Shown piece after piece: positions 11,981 to 24,209 of a stretch of DNA of 64,000 nucleotides. The translations under genes were made by a program, and so were the position numbers. The DNA comes from Owenia fusiformis (lineage: Eukaryota > Annelida > Polychaeta > Sabellida > Oweniidae), in NCBI GenBank assembly GCA_903813345.2, contig CAIIXF020000002.1, forward strand, positions 33,372,109 to 33,436,108, read 5' to 3'. Under the pieces are notes generated by a model, which saw only the letters and a program-made list of their open reading frames with translations, was not told the origin of the DNA and searched no databases. Position 1 is the first letter of the stretch, and each line of letters begins with the position of its first letter.

Positions 11981-12973
11981 CAGGGTGACCGGAAAAAAAG
12001 GAGACCATTGAAATAGGCAATATCTCCTAAAATAGACTAGTGACATCAATGAAATTTTGCATACATCAGGACAGTTCTATGGAAATTTGTTCCTGAAAGT
12101 GTCAATACAAGCAGTCAACTGGTTCAGGAGCTATGATCATTTACATAACATGCTCCAAATAGGCGCAATTGAGACCAACGCAGAGCTGGATACATTTGGC
12201 AAATACCCTTACATATTCCGACCTTGTTATGGCATTACATTTAGCATTTATTGCCACCTTTAGGTCAGCAATTGTCTCAGGATTGTTTTGGTACACATTG
12301 TCTTTCAAATTGCCCCACAAAAAGAAATCAGGTGGATTCAAATTTGAGGTGTATGGAGACGAAGCTTATCTGACCTATGGCTTCTGACTCAGTGGTCCCA
12401 CTCAGTTACAGTATCATCCTAAGGAGGTTTTGGGCAGCCCTTGGTTTCCATATGGGATTTAATTGTGCCATATAGTGGTTTTAGTAACATGGCACTATGC
12501 CCAATACCTAAAGTGACTCTTAAGATTGGGTAAATCAGCACTTTGGCAACAGGATGATGAACCACATGTCAGATAACCCTTCATTGCCATTACAGCCTAG
12601 ACTTGAATCCTGCTGATTTCTTTTTGTATGGATATTTGAAAGACAATCTATACCAAAACAATCCTCAGACTATTGTTGACCTAAAGAAGGCAATCACTGC
12701 TATATGTAATGCCATAATAATGCCATAGAGGGCAGAACATGTAAGGGTAGTTTGCCATATGAATCCAACTCTGCGTTGGTCTCAATTGTGCCTATTTGGA
12801 GCATGTTATGTAAATGATCATAGCTCCTGAACCAGTTGAATGCTTGTATTGAAACCTTCAGTAACAAATTTCCATATAACTGTTCCAGTGTATGCAAAAT
12901 TTCATTGATGGCACTTGTCTAGTTTAGGAGAAATTGATTACTTCAATGGTCTCCTTTTTTTCCGGTCACCCTG
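11981..12973. mobile_element. Nested Tc1/mariner-like remnant: two 3' ends head to head
   Basis: Bounded by CAGGGTGACCGGAAAAAAAG and its inverse, with TA on both sides (11,979-11,980 and 12,974-12,975), as expected for Tc1/mariner insertion. Both halves encode the same transposase C-terminal part in opposite directions. On the minus strand near 12,200-12,341 it reads NPPDFFLWGNLKDNVYQNNP. On the plus strand near 12,605-12,705 it reads NPADFFLYGYLKDNLYQNNP. The DFFLWG-type motif surrounds the last catalytic residue region of DDE transposases. Lacking any N-terminal half, it is non-autonomous. Confidence 0.75.
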
Positions 12974-13199
12974 TAGAAGGTTGTGTGACCACTCAAAATG
13001 TCCGGAATGGCCACATTATAGGGGGTCAATAATACATATGTATTTAAAAAAGTCAATGGTTCTCAAGATATTTGCCAAAAACTGATTTTAGCATGTTACG
13101 CACAACAGTTTTCATCTATCCTGCATCATTTAAGACTGAATCCGCAGCTTCTATCTAGTCAGATCAGCGAAGGAAACAAACTTTTTTGGTTGTTGAGTT

Positions 13200-13900
13200 G
13201 AAAATTAAAATTTTTTAAATGTTTAATCATATTCCTACATCTTATTAGTATAATATTATGACAAAGCAAGAGTACATACACCATTTTGAGTTTATTTGAG
13301 ATACATATGCTCCATATTTTGGAAGTTATTAAGGTGACATATGGTCACCCCTGGGACGTCAGAAGCCAAAATGAGAATTAATAATTTCTAAAATGTACAA
13401 TCATTTATCTACTTCTTATTACTAATATTATGACAAAGCAAGAGTACATACACCATTTTGAGCACATTTGAGATACATATGCTCCATATTTTGGAAGTTA
13501 TTAAGGTGACATATGGTCACCCCTGGGACGTCAGAAGCCAAAATGTGAATTAATATTTTTTTAAATGTACAATCATTTTCTTACTTCTTATTACTAATAT
13601 TATGACAAAGCAAGAGTACATACACCATTTTGAGTACATTTGAGATACATATGCTCCATATTTTGGAAGTTATTAAGGTGACATATGGTCACCCCTGGGA
13701 CGTCAGAAGCCAAAATGAGAATTAATATTTCTAAAATGTACAATCATTTTTTTCTACTTCTTATTAGTAATATTATGACAAAGCAAGAGTACATACAACA
13801 TTTTGAGCACATTTGAGATGCATATGCTCCATATTTTGGAAGTTAATAATGTGAGATATGGTCACCCCTATCCTGCATGATACCACAATTTTAAATTTCA
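13200..13900. repeat. Four-copy ~170-bp tandem repeat
   Basis: Four units share GACAAAGCAAGAGTACATAC, CATATGCTCCATATTTTGG and a GGTGACATATGGTCACC-like dyad (near-perfect 17-bp palindrome). Units start near 13,258, 13,430, 13,604 and 13,777. It lies within the central part of the foldback element and has no coding signal. Confidence 0.8.
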
Positions 13901-14745
13901 ATAAATTTTTTCTCCGCTGGTACATAAGCTATTGATCTAATTTTAAGTATGTGGTATGAACATGTATAGGTCCTTCAGAATGAATTTTTTCAGTACATTT
14001 CGTACCTTAACGAATCTAAAATAAGTTATTACACGTACAGAAATAGGTGGCGCCCCTGTAGTGAATTTCAAGATATGCCCTTATTTTCACCCTAATCCAC
14101 ACAAGAAAATTCATACTGATTGTAAATAATGTTTTTGATAAGATTTTATTAGTATTTCAATGTCATTTTACTATTAAAATTAAAATTATTTTATACCCCT
14201 ACCCCCTGTTTGAAAATGAATAGATGGCGCCTCTTTAACTGCCCATAGCGAATTCGTTTACCACACATTTTTATTCCACCCAAGATGAATTTATTCTAGA
14301 GAGTGTCTGGAACAAAATGATACCAACAAACCTTTTTTCCCAGCCGAGTAACGAAGTCGGAGCTAGGGACAGGATCAAAGGAGAAAATAGTGGAGTTTTC
14401 ATTCTAAAATCAGTTTTTGGGGAATATCTTGAGAACCATTGACTTTTTTAAATACAAATGTATTATTGACCCCCTATAATGTGGCCATTCCGGACATTTT
14501 GAGTGGTCACACAACCTTCTATGTCCAACGGTTCCGGAGATGCAAAAATGGGGGGGGGGAGTATTTGCGTAAAAAAGGGCGTGGCCATTTGACCTATTTC
14601 GCCTTCAGTGGCAAATATGTTACCAAGCCAAAATTGATCAATGACCTTCACATAGATGATTTCTGAAGAGAAAATCTCTGGACATAGAAGTGCATACTCA
14701 ACCAGCATGAGCTACTAGAGTAATAGAGATAACAGGTTTTTGTTT

Positions 14746-15051
14746 TGCTTCACTTGTGGAAAGACATTCACACATGACTTGTATTTGAGTATTCATTTGA
14801 GAAAAAGGTGAAAAAATATGAGCCAGGTGCTGTATAATGTTTACATCATCGTTGTCCCCCCTATTTGGCAGTGATACAATTTTGATCCCATGGAACAGCT
14901 GAAGTGTATGCCTTATTAAATCATCAAACATTTCAACACAAACTCTGGCATCAAAAAACATGGTGTTAAGGGATTATATGATTGTTCAAACTGCGCTAAA
15001 AAATTCAATCAACAGTATCAATTGAAGATACATAGTAAGTTCCACCATTCG
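14746..15051 (+). pseudogene. Two isolated C2H2 zinc-finger fragments
   Basis: At 14,746-14,808 the plus strand reads CFTCGKTFTHDLYLSIHL (C-x2-C...H; the final His is missing). At 14,968-15,040 it reads YDCSNCAKKFNQQYQLKIHS and continues to a second His (KFH), a complete C-x2-C-x12-H-x-H finger. No surrounding ORF joins them. Between them the minus strand (14,780-14,961) holds a fragment with DDLIRHTLQLFHGIKI, shared with 10.55-10.66 kb. They may be scattered pieces of the zinc-finger N-terminus of a Polinton polymerase, or of a host zinc-finger gene. Confidence 0.4.
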
Positions 15052-16800
15052 GGACGTCATATATGAAAATAATGATTAATAAGATTTCCTCCCTCTTTCG
15101 ACTAGTCGTGTGTAAACATTGAATTTAAAGTTATAAGAACAATCAAAAATACCACACTTATAATTTCTAAACATCAGGATAAGACTAGTGCTCGAAATTA
15201 TTATTACTTTTAGATCTATGCATCATCAATATCACTGTTGAGAAATAATACTTACTTATGCAGGGCTAAACGTTCCACTTCATCGGTCACAATGTAGCGA
15301 ATGAATGGTTGGCAATACTCCTCCAAGTTGGTGTTTCCATGGGAAATATTTAGATGGTGACATTTTTGTAATGAACATTTCGACACTCAGCTCTAATTTC
15401 TTACATATCTGTGCTCCACTTTGAGAGATGAACGTGTTCCTCATTATATTTAATTCTGCACAACTTTGTGAAATCGCATGGTCGACTTTTCTTCAAATAT
15501 CTCAAACAGGTTGAAATAATCCATGTTAGCTTTTGGAGTAGTTCAAACCTAGAAAAATCGCCAAAAACTATGAGACGAATATTCACACGTGTTGAATAAG
15601 GGTTATCTTATTTGATCACGAACGGATAAATAAAAAAAAAATTCGTCTAAACTATTTATTCCAGTCTACATAAACTTACCAAGCAATTTTACTAGTGCCT
15701 TTTTAGCAATCTTATCAATCCTTATTTCTCCTCTCGTAAAGCTTATAAAGAATTGTCCATCGATAACTTAAAACAGTCAAAGCTTCTTTACCAAACGCCG
15801 TCATTCCCCATTCTCTCGAATCATGTCGCTTTTTTTCAATCGTTTCAAAAATGACCTATATATATTTCAACTGCTCGTGTAAACAAGGCGAGAAACTCCA
15901 TTTTGGAAGTATAATTCTGATATTGTAAAGCAAAAAGCTTGATTGAAGATTATATTTTTTATTAAATGTTGAAAAAATGACATCAACATCAGATGCTCAA
16001 AAATCTTATCGTAAATGATGAAAAACTTTATTTCAGGAGCCCAGGTTATTGATTCACTGAATTTGACAATTTTATATCACAAAGTCACACATTCGTAATG
16101 GTTTCTCAAATTGACATTGATGGTTGATCTATTTAACACAAGTTATTTAAATAACACTACTGTATATTCTTTCAGGTTATAATCATCATTTATTTAATAT
16201 ATTATGAACATTCAAATATACATCACACGATGAATGTGACACTGTGTTTATGTGTTATATGTATTTTTATAACAATTACACCCTATATAACTGTGAGCAA
16301 CAATTAACATAAAAACAGGTATGCATGGAAACATGCATGGTCAAACAAATGTGTCAATGTGTGCTTCATGTTTTATATCCTTGCACACTCCAAATCATAA
16401 TACCAACGTTCAGTCAGGTTTGCGTTCCTTTATTCTACTCCTTGTATTCATCACTGGTGAGTCCGTGGAATCTTCTTCCAGATCAGATGTGTTAAGCTCA
16501 AGATTGTCCGCTTAAAATCGTACCATTGATATGCCATCCAATGCGGCTCTCACATAGCTGCGTCTGCATCGCATAATTCATCACTAATTCCTACTTAGTT
16601 TAGAACATCCCTTATTTTTTACTAAAAGTACTTACTGCATCCAAGATGTTGAAGATGTTGTCAAACCTTCTGATTGGGTCTTCTCAGAACTAAGAAAATC
16701 CACCCACTATTACTATAGCCTCATCCATACTTTTACACGGCTCCTTCTGATTTTCACAATTGAGAATGAGAAAGACTTTTCTCTCACTTATCCAGATATA
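15052..16800. other. No gene seen
   Basis: AT-rich DNA with only short ORFs on both strands; no splice-supported exon, RNA gene or clear repeat could be recognised. Confidence 0.5.
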
Positions 16801-17334
16801 CGAGGGGTGATCCAAAAGTCTTGGACGCCCCGCTCTAACTTTGCTATTTGCTAATATAATTACATGAAACTTTCAGATAATTAAGATCAACATCTTAACA
16901 ACTTTGTGTATAAGTTTCAACAGAAAATAATATACTTTAGCTACTTTTCTAAATAGTTTTTAATACCGAGTCGCGGCCACCCGGAACGGTATTTGAATAT
17001 AGTAAATCACGTCACAACTGTTATAATATGTCAAATACTTTAGGTGCAGGTGCACAATCTAACACCAGTCATGATATGAGAGAATTTCCGATTTTCAATC
17101 TGAGTGTCATCTGCCATCATCATCTTCACATATTAAGACCTACTTTTCAACATATTTTCCATGAATTTGAACACATTTTTCAGACCGCTTTACCAATGAT
17201 TGAAAGACATTCATGAAACCGCCATTGCTTATGCGATACAAATGCTGCTGGAGTGTCACTCTAAATCTCATCCAATGAGTAAAAAACATTTTCTTCCAAC
17301 CCTTCTTTCAACTTCAGAAAAGGAAGAAAATCAC
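16801..17334 (-). pseudogene. Mariner-like element, 3' half (transposase C-terminus and TIR)
   Basis: Outer terminus CGAGGGGTGATCCAAAAGTC, preceded by TA, is the inverse of the terminus at 23,565-23,594. On the minus strand, about 17,330 down to 17,130, broken frames give GDFLPFLKLKEGLEENVF and then a C-x-S-W-K-I-C segment. This resembles the C-terminal tail of mariner-family transposases (FLPxLK...LE...F, then KC...G.Y). Stops are present. The transposase is interrupted by the 5.7-kb element beginning at 17,335. Confidence 0.65.
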
Positions 17335-17362
17335 CCTCACCAAAAATGTCTCTATCTCTACC

Positions 17363-17660
17363 AGGAATCACTAGTGAAATCATAGCTAAAAACTAGAGAA
17401 TCTCTAGTCATTCACTAGTGAAATATGTGTCTCTAGCTCTGTCACTAGTGAAGTAGAGATGTCTAGAGAAATCTAGTGATTAACTAGTGAAATACTAGAG
17501 AATCACTAGAGATGTCTCTAGTGATTCACTAGAGGATGTTACTAGAGAAGTCACTAGTGAGTTCTCTAGTCACTACTAGAGACTTCTCTAGCAGTCTCTA
17601 GTTTTCTCTATTTGCTACCTCCATGTATTTTCTCTAGTATTCCTCTAGTATTTATAAAAA
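17363..17660. repeat. CTAG-rich subterminal block, left
   Basis: About twenty CTAG tetramers in 300 bp, mostly as TCACTAGTGA, TCTCTAGT or ACTAGAGA, so the block is full of overlapping dyads. About one would be expected by chance. A matching block in inverse position lies at the other end. Confidence 0.8.
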
Positions 17661-19804
17661 TAAATACTAGTTTGATGGTAAGAATAAGAATGTCTAGATA
17701 TATTGATTATAAAACAAAACATGTTTCTTGTGCATAGGTTTATTACATACATCTGTACTTTATGATAACAATAACACAACAATCAGAAATGGCTTAGCAA
17801 GTATTTTGATAATATCATAGAGATGAAAACATAAAAATGATTTATTACATTTTTTTACACATAATTTTAAAAACCATGTGAATACCATATGTGGTGGTAA
17901 TTTTGCCAATCATTTAATTTGCCTATTTCCTAATTTTGCCAGGTTCGGAAAATGAAATGTCGGAAATATTGTCTTTAAAATGTTATCCAATATTCCTGTA
18001 TCTGTTTCTCTACATCTTTCTCAATGAAAAAAAAGCCCTGGGCTGGCCCTCAGTCAGGCGGGGTGTGTTGTAGTGAGTGCACAAAACACTTACTTCATTT
18101 TCAAAACCCTGGCTGCAGGTCTCACACACATGATGTAATTGTATATGGGTATGTACTCCAATAAGGAAGGCCTTGTGTAAATGATGAAGTGACTGAAGAT
18201 GTACAGGATTGGATGTTGTTGGAAGGTGAAGTCAAACTATTTCTATTAGATTTGCTATAGTAGTATACGTCGTATTGAATTTAAGACTGTGGTCTATGAT
18301 GAGAAGGATACTCTCCAGTGTGGATATTTGACTGCCTCTATACAGGGATTCGTCTTTCATAGATGTCAGATTGTCAACTAAATCTACTTTATCATCACTC
18401 TCTAAATCTATTCTTTGTCTCTTCATCTTGCTTACTTGCGCTCATCTGGCGCTCAACAATACCATGTTATTTTTTCCTATTATAGCAATATAATATTGCT
18501 TCTGATTGGCTCAATTGTATAAGGTTTAATGTTTTATTTCAATAATTAGATATTAATGACATGTCTTATAAAATGACATATCTCAAAATGTCAATTGCTT
18601 TCTTGATTATTGAGCTGAAATACTTTGGCATTTTGAGTGTAACCACAATTGTATCTTACATTTATGAGAAGCGATTCAAATTTCAAAAAACACTTGTAAC
18701 TTTATCAATAATTGTACTAGAATTTTCAAAAACACACCATTTTAAAGCAAAAAATATAATCTTGCAAAATAGATAGATAAAATGAAAATATTTTATAAAA
18801 TCTAGGAGTTGACTTTCAACAGTCAGCCAAATATTTGAGATAATACCAGGGCTAATTATAATTTCTCTAGTTTAAAACTATTGGAAAGGTGAAATAATTT
18901 TGACAATTATATCTAAAAACACTTCTAAAATCTTTAATAATTGCACTATATTTTTCAAAAACACACCATCTTAAAGCAAAAAATATGATCTTTCAGAAAA
19001 AATAGATGAAATTACTATTTTGTATAAAATGTTGAATTTGATTTTCAACAGGCAGACAAATATTTTAGATAATACCAATGCTAATTATAGGTTCTCTAGC
19101 GATTTCTCTAGCAACCACAATTGGCACTTCAAACTTCTGCAATGATTTCATTGTAATTATCAAATAAATACTATGTTAAAGAAGACTTGTAAAAGCAGAA
19201 AATATTATCTTGCACAATAAAAAAATTATATAGAAATATTTTAGAAAATGTAGAATTTGAGTTTGAATAGTCGAAAAAAGTGTTATAATACCTACAAAGC
19301 TAATTGTAATGTCTCTAGTTTCAAACTTGGTGAAATAGGTTGGACAGTTATTTATCAAAAACCTTCTAAATTATCCAATGATGAAAACGATATATTTCAT
19401 GAAATTCAGAAGTTGACTTTCAACAGTCAGCAAAAAAGTGAGATAATATCAAGGCTAATTATAATTTCTCTAGTCAAGAACTTTTGGAAAGGCAAATAAC
19501 TATGAAAAATATTCTTAAAAACACTTCTAAATTATCCAATAATTACACTAGAAAGGTCTGAAACATACCATTTTAAAGCAGAAAATATCATCTTTCAGAA
19601 TAAAGAGACGAAAAAGTTATATTTTATGAAATCCAGGCGTTGACTTTCAACAGTCAGCAAAAAAGTGAGATAAAAAAAAAGTCAGAAACATACCATTTTA
19701 AAGCAGAAAATATTATCTTTCAGAATAAGTAAATGAAATGAAAATATTCTATAAGGTATAGAAGTTGATTTTCAACAATCAGACAAATATTATAGATAAT
19801 ACCA

Positions 19805-21612
19805 AGGCTAACTATAATGATGGTGATGGTAGTCATATTTGCATCTTTTAATCAAGAAAATTCTATTTTGCACAAATGAGTACCATGATGCTACTCATAT
19901 TTGTATCTTTTAATCAGGAAAGTTTTATTTTGCACAAATGAGTACCAAGAATGGTACTCATATTCACATCTTTGAATCAGGCAATCTCTAGTGTGCCCAA
20001 ATGGGTACCAATATTGACACTCATATTTGCATCTTTTAATCAGGAAAGTTTTATTTTGCTCAAATGAGTACCATGATACCACTAATATTTGTATCTTTTA
20101 ATAATCAAGAAAGTTTTATTTTGCACAAATGAGTACCATGATGGTACTCATATTTGCATCTTTTAATCAGGAAAGTTTTATTTTGCTCAAATGAGTACCA
20201 GGATGGTACTCATATTTGTATCTTTTAAGCTGGAAAGTTTTATTTTGCTCAATTGAGTACCATGATGGTACTCACATTTGCATCTTTTAATCGGGAAAGT
20301 TTTATTATTTTGCTCAAATGAGTACCATGATGGTACTCACATTTGCATCTTTTAATCGGGAAAGTTTTATTATGCTCCAATTAGTACCATGATGGTACTC
20401 ATATTTGCATCATTTAATCAGGAAAGTTTTATTTTGCTCACATGAGTACCATGATGGTACTCATATTTGCATTTTTTAATCAGGAAAGTTTTATTTTGCT
20501 CAAATGAGTACATTGATACCACTAATATTTGTATCTATTACTAATCGAGAAAATTCTATTTTGCTCAAATGAGTACCATGAAGCTACACATATTTGCACC
20601 TTTTAATCAGAAAAGTTTTATTTTGCTCAAATGAGTACCATGATGGTACTCATATTTGCATCTTTTAATCAGGAAAGTTTTATTTTGCTCAAATGAGTAC
20701 CATGATGGTACTCATATTTGCATCTTTTAATCAGGAAAGTTTTATTTTGCTCAAATGAGTACCATGATGGTACTCATATTTGCATCTTTTAATAATCAAG
20801 AAAGTTTTATTTTGCACAAATGAGTACCATGATGGTACTCATATTTGCATCTTTTAATCAGAAAAGTTTTATTTTGCTCAAATGAGTACCATGATGGTAC
20901 TCATATTTGCATCTTTTAATCAGGAAAGTTTTATTTTGCTCACATGAGTACCATGATGGTACTCATATTTGTATCTTAATAATCAAGAAAGTTTTATTTT
21001 GCACAAATGAGTACCATGATGGTGCTCATATTTGCATCTTTTAAGCTGGAAAGTTTTATTTTGCTCAAATGAGTACCATGATGGTTCTCATATTTGCATC
21101 TTTTAATCAGGAAAATTATATTTTGCTCAAATGAGTACCATGATGCTACTCAAATTTGTATCTTTTAATCGGGTAAGTTTTATTTTGCTCAAATGAGTAC
21201 CATGATGGTACTCATATTTGCACCTTTTAATCAGGAAAATTATATTTTGCTCAAATGAGTACCATAATGCTACTCAAATTTGTATCTTTTAATCGGGAAA
21301 GTTTTATTTTGCTCAAATGAGTGCCAAGAATGGTACTCATATTCGCATCTTTTAATCAGGAAAGTTTTATTTTGCCCACATGAGTACCATGATGGTACTC
21401 ATATTTGCATCTTTTAATCAGGAAAGTTTTATTTTGCTTAAATGAGTACCATGATGGTACTCATATTTGCATCTTTTAATCAGGAAAGTTTTATTTTGCA
21501 CAAATGAGTACCAAGAACAGTACTCATATTCGCATCTTTGAATCAGGCAAGCTCTAGTGTGCCCAAATGGGTACCAAGATTGGTACTCATATTTGCATCT
21601 TTTAATCTAAAT
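19805..21612. repeat. 62-bp minisatellite, ~29 copies, with a 19-bp dyad
   Basis: Unit: a perfect palindrome GAGTACCATGATGGTACTC, then ATATTTGCATCTTTTAATC and AGGAAAGTTTTATTTTGC. Most units keep the dyad exactly, while the linker varies slightly (some carry a TAATAATC insertion). The edges of the array are more diverged. ORFs within it are artefacts of the repeat. Confidence 0.9.
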
Positions 21613-22844
21613 TTTGTATCTAAATATAACCCAATGACAAGCATTTTAAATTACAGTTAACTGGTTTTTTGTTACATATCAATGTTAAAATATGTAATAT
21701 TTTCGAAGTGAAACTTGCACGTTCCCTGTACATTAATAGATTTACTGAAATGCATCTTGTATTACTTTCGAGTTTTGCTTCACTTCGCCCACTATTATCT
21801 TTATTTGCCTACATGGGTTTTTGCCAACAATATTCTACAAACTGCTTGATGAATCTATTTTATGTTTGGTAGATCACTAGAAATAAATGTAAAATATATT
21901 TTACGTTCAGAAATATGGAATTAAACCTACGTCCTCCATTTGCAACTTAACTGTACCCTGTTTCCCTTTTTAATGTGGTCATGTGGTAGGGTAGTGTGAA
22001 AATGGCCACCATTTGAAAACGATCTGCCATTTTGAAAATCGGCTTTTGAACAGAATAAAGAGATGAAAACGATATATTTCATGAAATTCAGAATTTGACT
22101 TTCAACAGTCAGCAAAAAAGTGAGATAATAGCAAGGCTAATTATAATTTCTCTAGTTAAGAACTTTTGGAAGGGCAAATAATTATAAAAATTATTCTTAA
22201 AAACACTTCTAAATTCTCCAATAATTACACTATAAAGGTCAGAAACAAACCATTTTAAAGCAGAAAAATATCATCTTTCAGAATAAAGAGATGAAAAAGT
22301 TATATTTTATGAAATCCAGAAGTTGACTTTCAACAGTCAGCAAAAAGTGAGATAATACCAAGGCTAATTATAATTACTCTAGTTTAGAACTTTTGGAAAG
22401 GCAAATAATTATGAAAATTATTCTTAAAAACCATTTTTAAATGATCTGCCATTTTGAAAATTGGCTTTTGAACAGAACTTCTACCCCCATAGGCTATATG
22501 TTTACAAAATATGAAAAAATAGGGCCAAATGTATTTGAGTTATCTCCCAGATGTGCGAACAGATGTATGTACAGACGTGTAGATAGACGGAGGCGTTCGC
22601 GATATTCCTCCGGATTTCATTTGATTGGGTAATAAATGCATATAAACCAAATATATTGTATTGCTACAAATGTATGAGACGTTATCTTTGATAAAATTTC
22701 AAATCAAGATCATTACTCATTTATAATATCAGCATTTTAACATGTTTACCAAGATAAAAAATACAATAGATTCTGAAGTAGTAACTCTGCATATACTGCC
22801 ACCCTTTGGCAAATAAGTGAACTAATGGTAAATGTACTGAATTT

Positions 22845-23020
22845 AGAATGCTAGAGAAATACTAGAGATTTACTAGAGAGAGCTATTCACTAGTGAAAGT
22901 AGAGATTACTAGAGAACTAAGAAATGTCACTAGTGATTCTCTAGTGAATTACTAGAGACACTGAACTAGAGAAATCACTAGAGAAACACTAGCTACTAGA
23001 GATGTCTCTAGAGATAGAGA
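22845..23020. repeat. CTAG-rich subterminal block, right
   Basis: More than ten CTAG tetramers in about 175 bp, in the same ACTAGAGA/TCACTAGTGA contexts as the left block. Confidence 0.8.
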
Positions 23021-23035
23021 ATTTTTTGGTGAGGG

Positions 23036-23594
23036 CACACAGAGCCATATCTAGACTATATCGTGCATATGGTAGCTGCTCAAGGTCAATAAAAGTGAGA
23101 ATATCTTGTAGTATACTTTGTTCCACTTTGATTTCTTTCATGTTCTCCATTTCAGCAGCCATCTTGGAGCAAAAATGATACCAGAATGAGGGTTGCTTGT
23201 CTGAGGTCATTTTCTTAGAATTTGACAAATACAGCCATTCATATATGACATGATATTTAAAACACAATCAATTGATTGCCTAATAATAAAGGAAGTAAAC
23301 TTACATGGTTTAACATTCAAAATTCAAAGAAAGATAGTGGTCAAGACTTGTGAAACAAGTGAAATGGCGGGAACATTTAAGGCTGAAAGTTGTCACGTGC
23401 GTATACCGTTCCGGGTGGCAGGGTCCCTTTATTAAAAACTATCTAGAAAACTACATCAAATATATAATTTCTCCATGAAATTAACACACAAAGTAGTTAG
23501 ATTGTTGGTCTTTATTATTGGAAAGTTTAAAGTAATTTAATCAAAAACCAACAAAATTAGACCAGGGCGTCCAAGACTTTTGGATCACCCCTCG
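23036..23594 (-). pseudogene. Mariner-like element, 5' half (transposase catalytic fragment and TIR)
   Basis: The minus strand from 23,267 reads through IKVEQSILQDILTF to QLPYARYSLDMALCALTKK. This corresponds to the HPPYSPDLAPCDFFLFPKLK catalytic block of mariner transposases, with several replaced residues including the aspartates region (ALCA in place of APCD). It is then cut at 23,035 by the CTAG-rich insertion; the C-terminal part continues at 17,334. The terminus is at 23,565-23,594, followed by TA. ACCGTTCCGGGTG at 23,405-23,420 pairs with CACCCGGAACGGT at 16,978-16,995, so the inverted ends are more than the terminal 30 bp. Confidence 0.6.
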
Positions 23595-23690
23595 TATGTA
23601 CACAAAATGCATATCCTTGCTATGGAAAGTTTTTTTGTTTTATTTATAAATTCATATCAATGAGTAGTAGTCTAAAGGAGAGAGATAATC

Positions 23691-23880
23691 GAATTATCTG
23701 GTGGCCGCATCCGAATTATCTGGTGGCCCCTGGTGGCCGCATCCGAATTATCTGGTGGCCCCTGGTGGCCGCATCCGAATTATCTGGTAGCTGCATCGTT
23801 CGGCCACCATGCACACTAAATTCCCGGGATTGTTGATGATTTCAGACATTTGAGAGAGGATTTCAGACATTTGAGAGAGG
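23691..23880. repeat. 32-bp and 21-bp short tandem repeats
   Basis: GAATTATCTGGTGGC units at 23,691, 23,713, 23,745 and 23,777 (32-bp period), followed by two adjacent copies of a 21-bp unit GATTTCAGACATTTGAGAGA from about 23,838. Confidence 0.85.
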
Positions 23881-24209
23881 TCAATGAAAGGTCAAACCGT
23901 TTCGCCAAAAGGTTATAAAAACCTCAATTCAATTTAGATGTTATAATAGACTTAGACAGTCGTAATGGTTACCAATAGTTTTGTTATCAAAGCTTAGTTA
24001 TATTAAATTTTAGACTACAAGCTATTCACTGGTTTTGTATTTTGTCAATCGTTTCTTTAGTAGTCCGAATTATCCATATACTTGCTGTATTTATGAAACA
24101 AACAAAACATTTATTTTTAATATTCGCACAAATAGTATATGTATATTTATTTATTTACATTATAGTTCATATAATAACTAACAAAATGGTGTAATACATG
24201 ATAGAATAT

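Larger units (their letters stand above)
10982..14722. mobile_element. 3.7-kb foldback element with ~820-bp inverted arms
   Basis: Left arm 10,982-11,810 and right arm about 13,905-14,722 are near-identical reverse complements, from TACTCTAGTAGCTCATG inward to the CCAGCGGAGAAAAAA boundary. Each carries a C/G homopolymer of 8-11 bases at the same place. Inside are a second partial copy of the arm (11,812-11,975 and 12,976-13,105), a nested mariner-like palindrome, and a tandem array. ORFs in the arms are mirror images of each other and do not look like genes. No transposase for this element was found. Confidence 0.8.
17335..23035. mobile_element. 5.7-kb insertion with CTAG-rich subterminal repeats
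   Basis: Both ends carry CCCTCACCAAAAA followed by CTCTATCTCT in inverted orientation (17,335 onward and up to 23,035), and the insertion splits a mariner element. Next to each end is a block packed with CTAG (17,363-17,660 and 22,845-23,020). The interior has AT-rich repeats sharing TTGACTTTCAACAGTCAGC (18,780-19,800 and 22,030-22,440) and a 62-bp minisatellite. No transposase was recognised. The only ATG-started ORF of note is 18,232-18,426 (-), 64 residues, beginning MKRQRIDLESDD, of unknown nature. The superfamily is unknown. Confidence 0.6.

Noticed and set aside
11828-12049. ORFs around the C-rich tract, repeated at 10,996 and 14,439
   Set aside because: Identical in all arm copies on both strands and disrupted by variable homopolymers; part of the foldback arms.
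18232-18426. 64-residue ORF beginning MKRQRIDLESDD
   Set aside because: ATG-started and protein-like, but lies in a repeat-rich element with no neighbouring coding exon or known family.
19805-21612. Regularly spaced array resembling CRISPR
   Set aside because: The whole 62-bp unit repeats, including the supposed spacers, and the context is an animal genome; it is a minisatellite.
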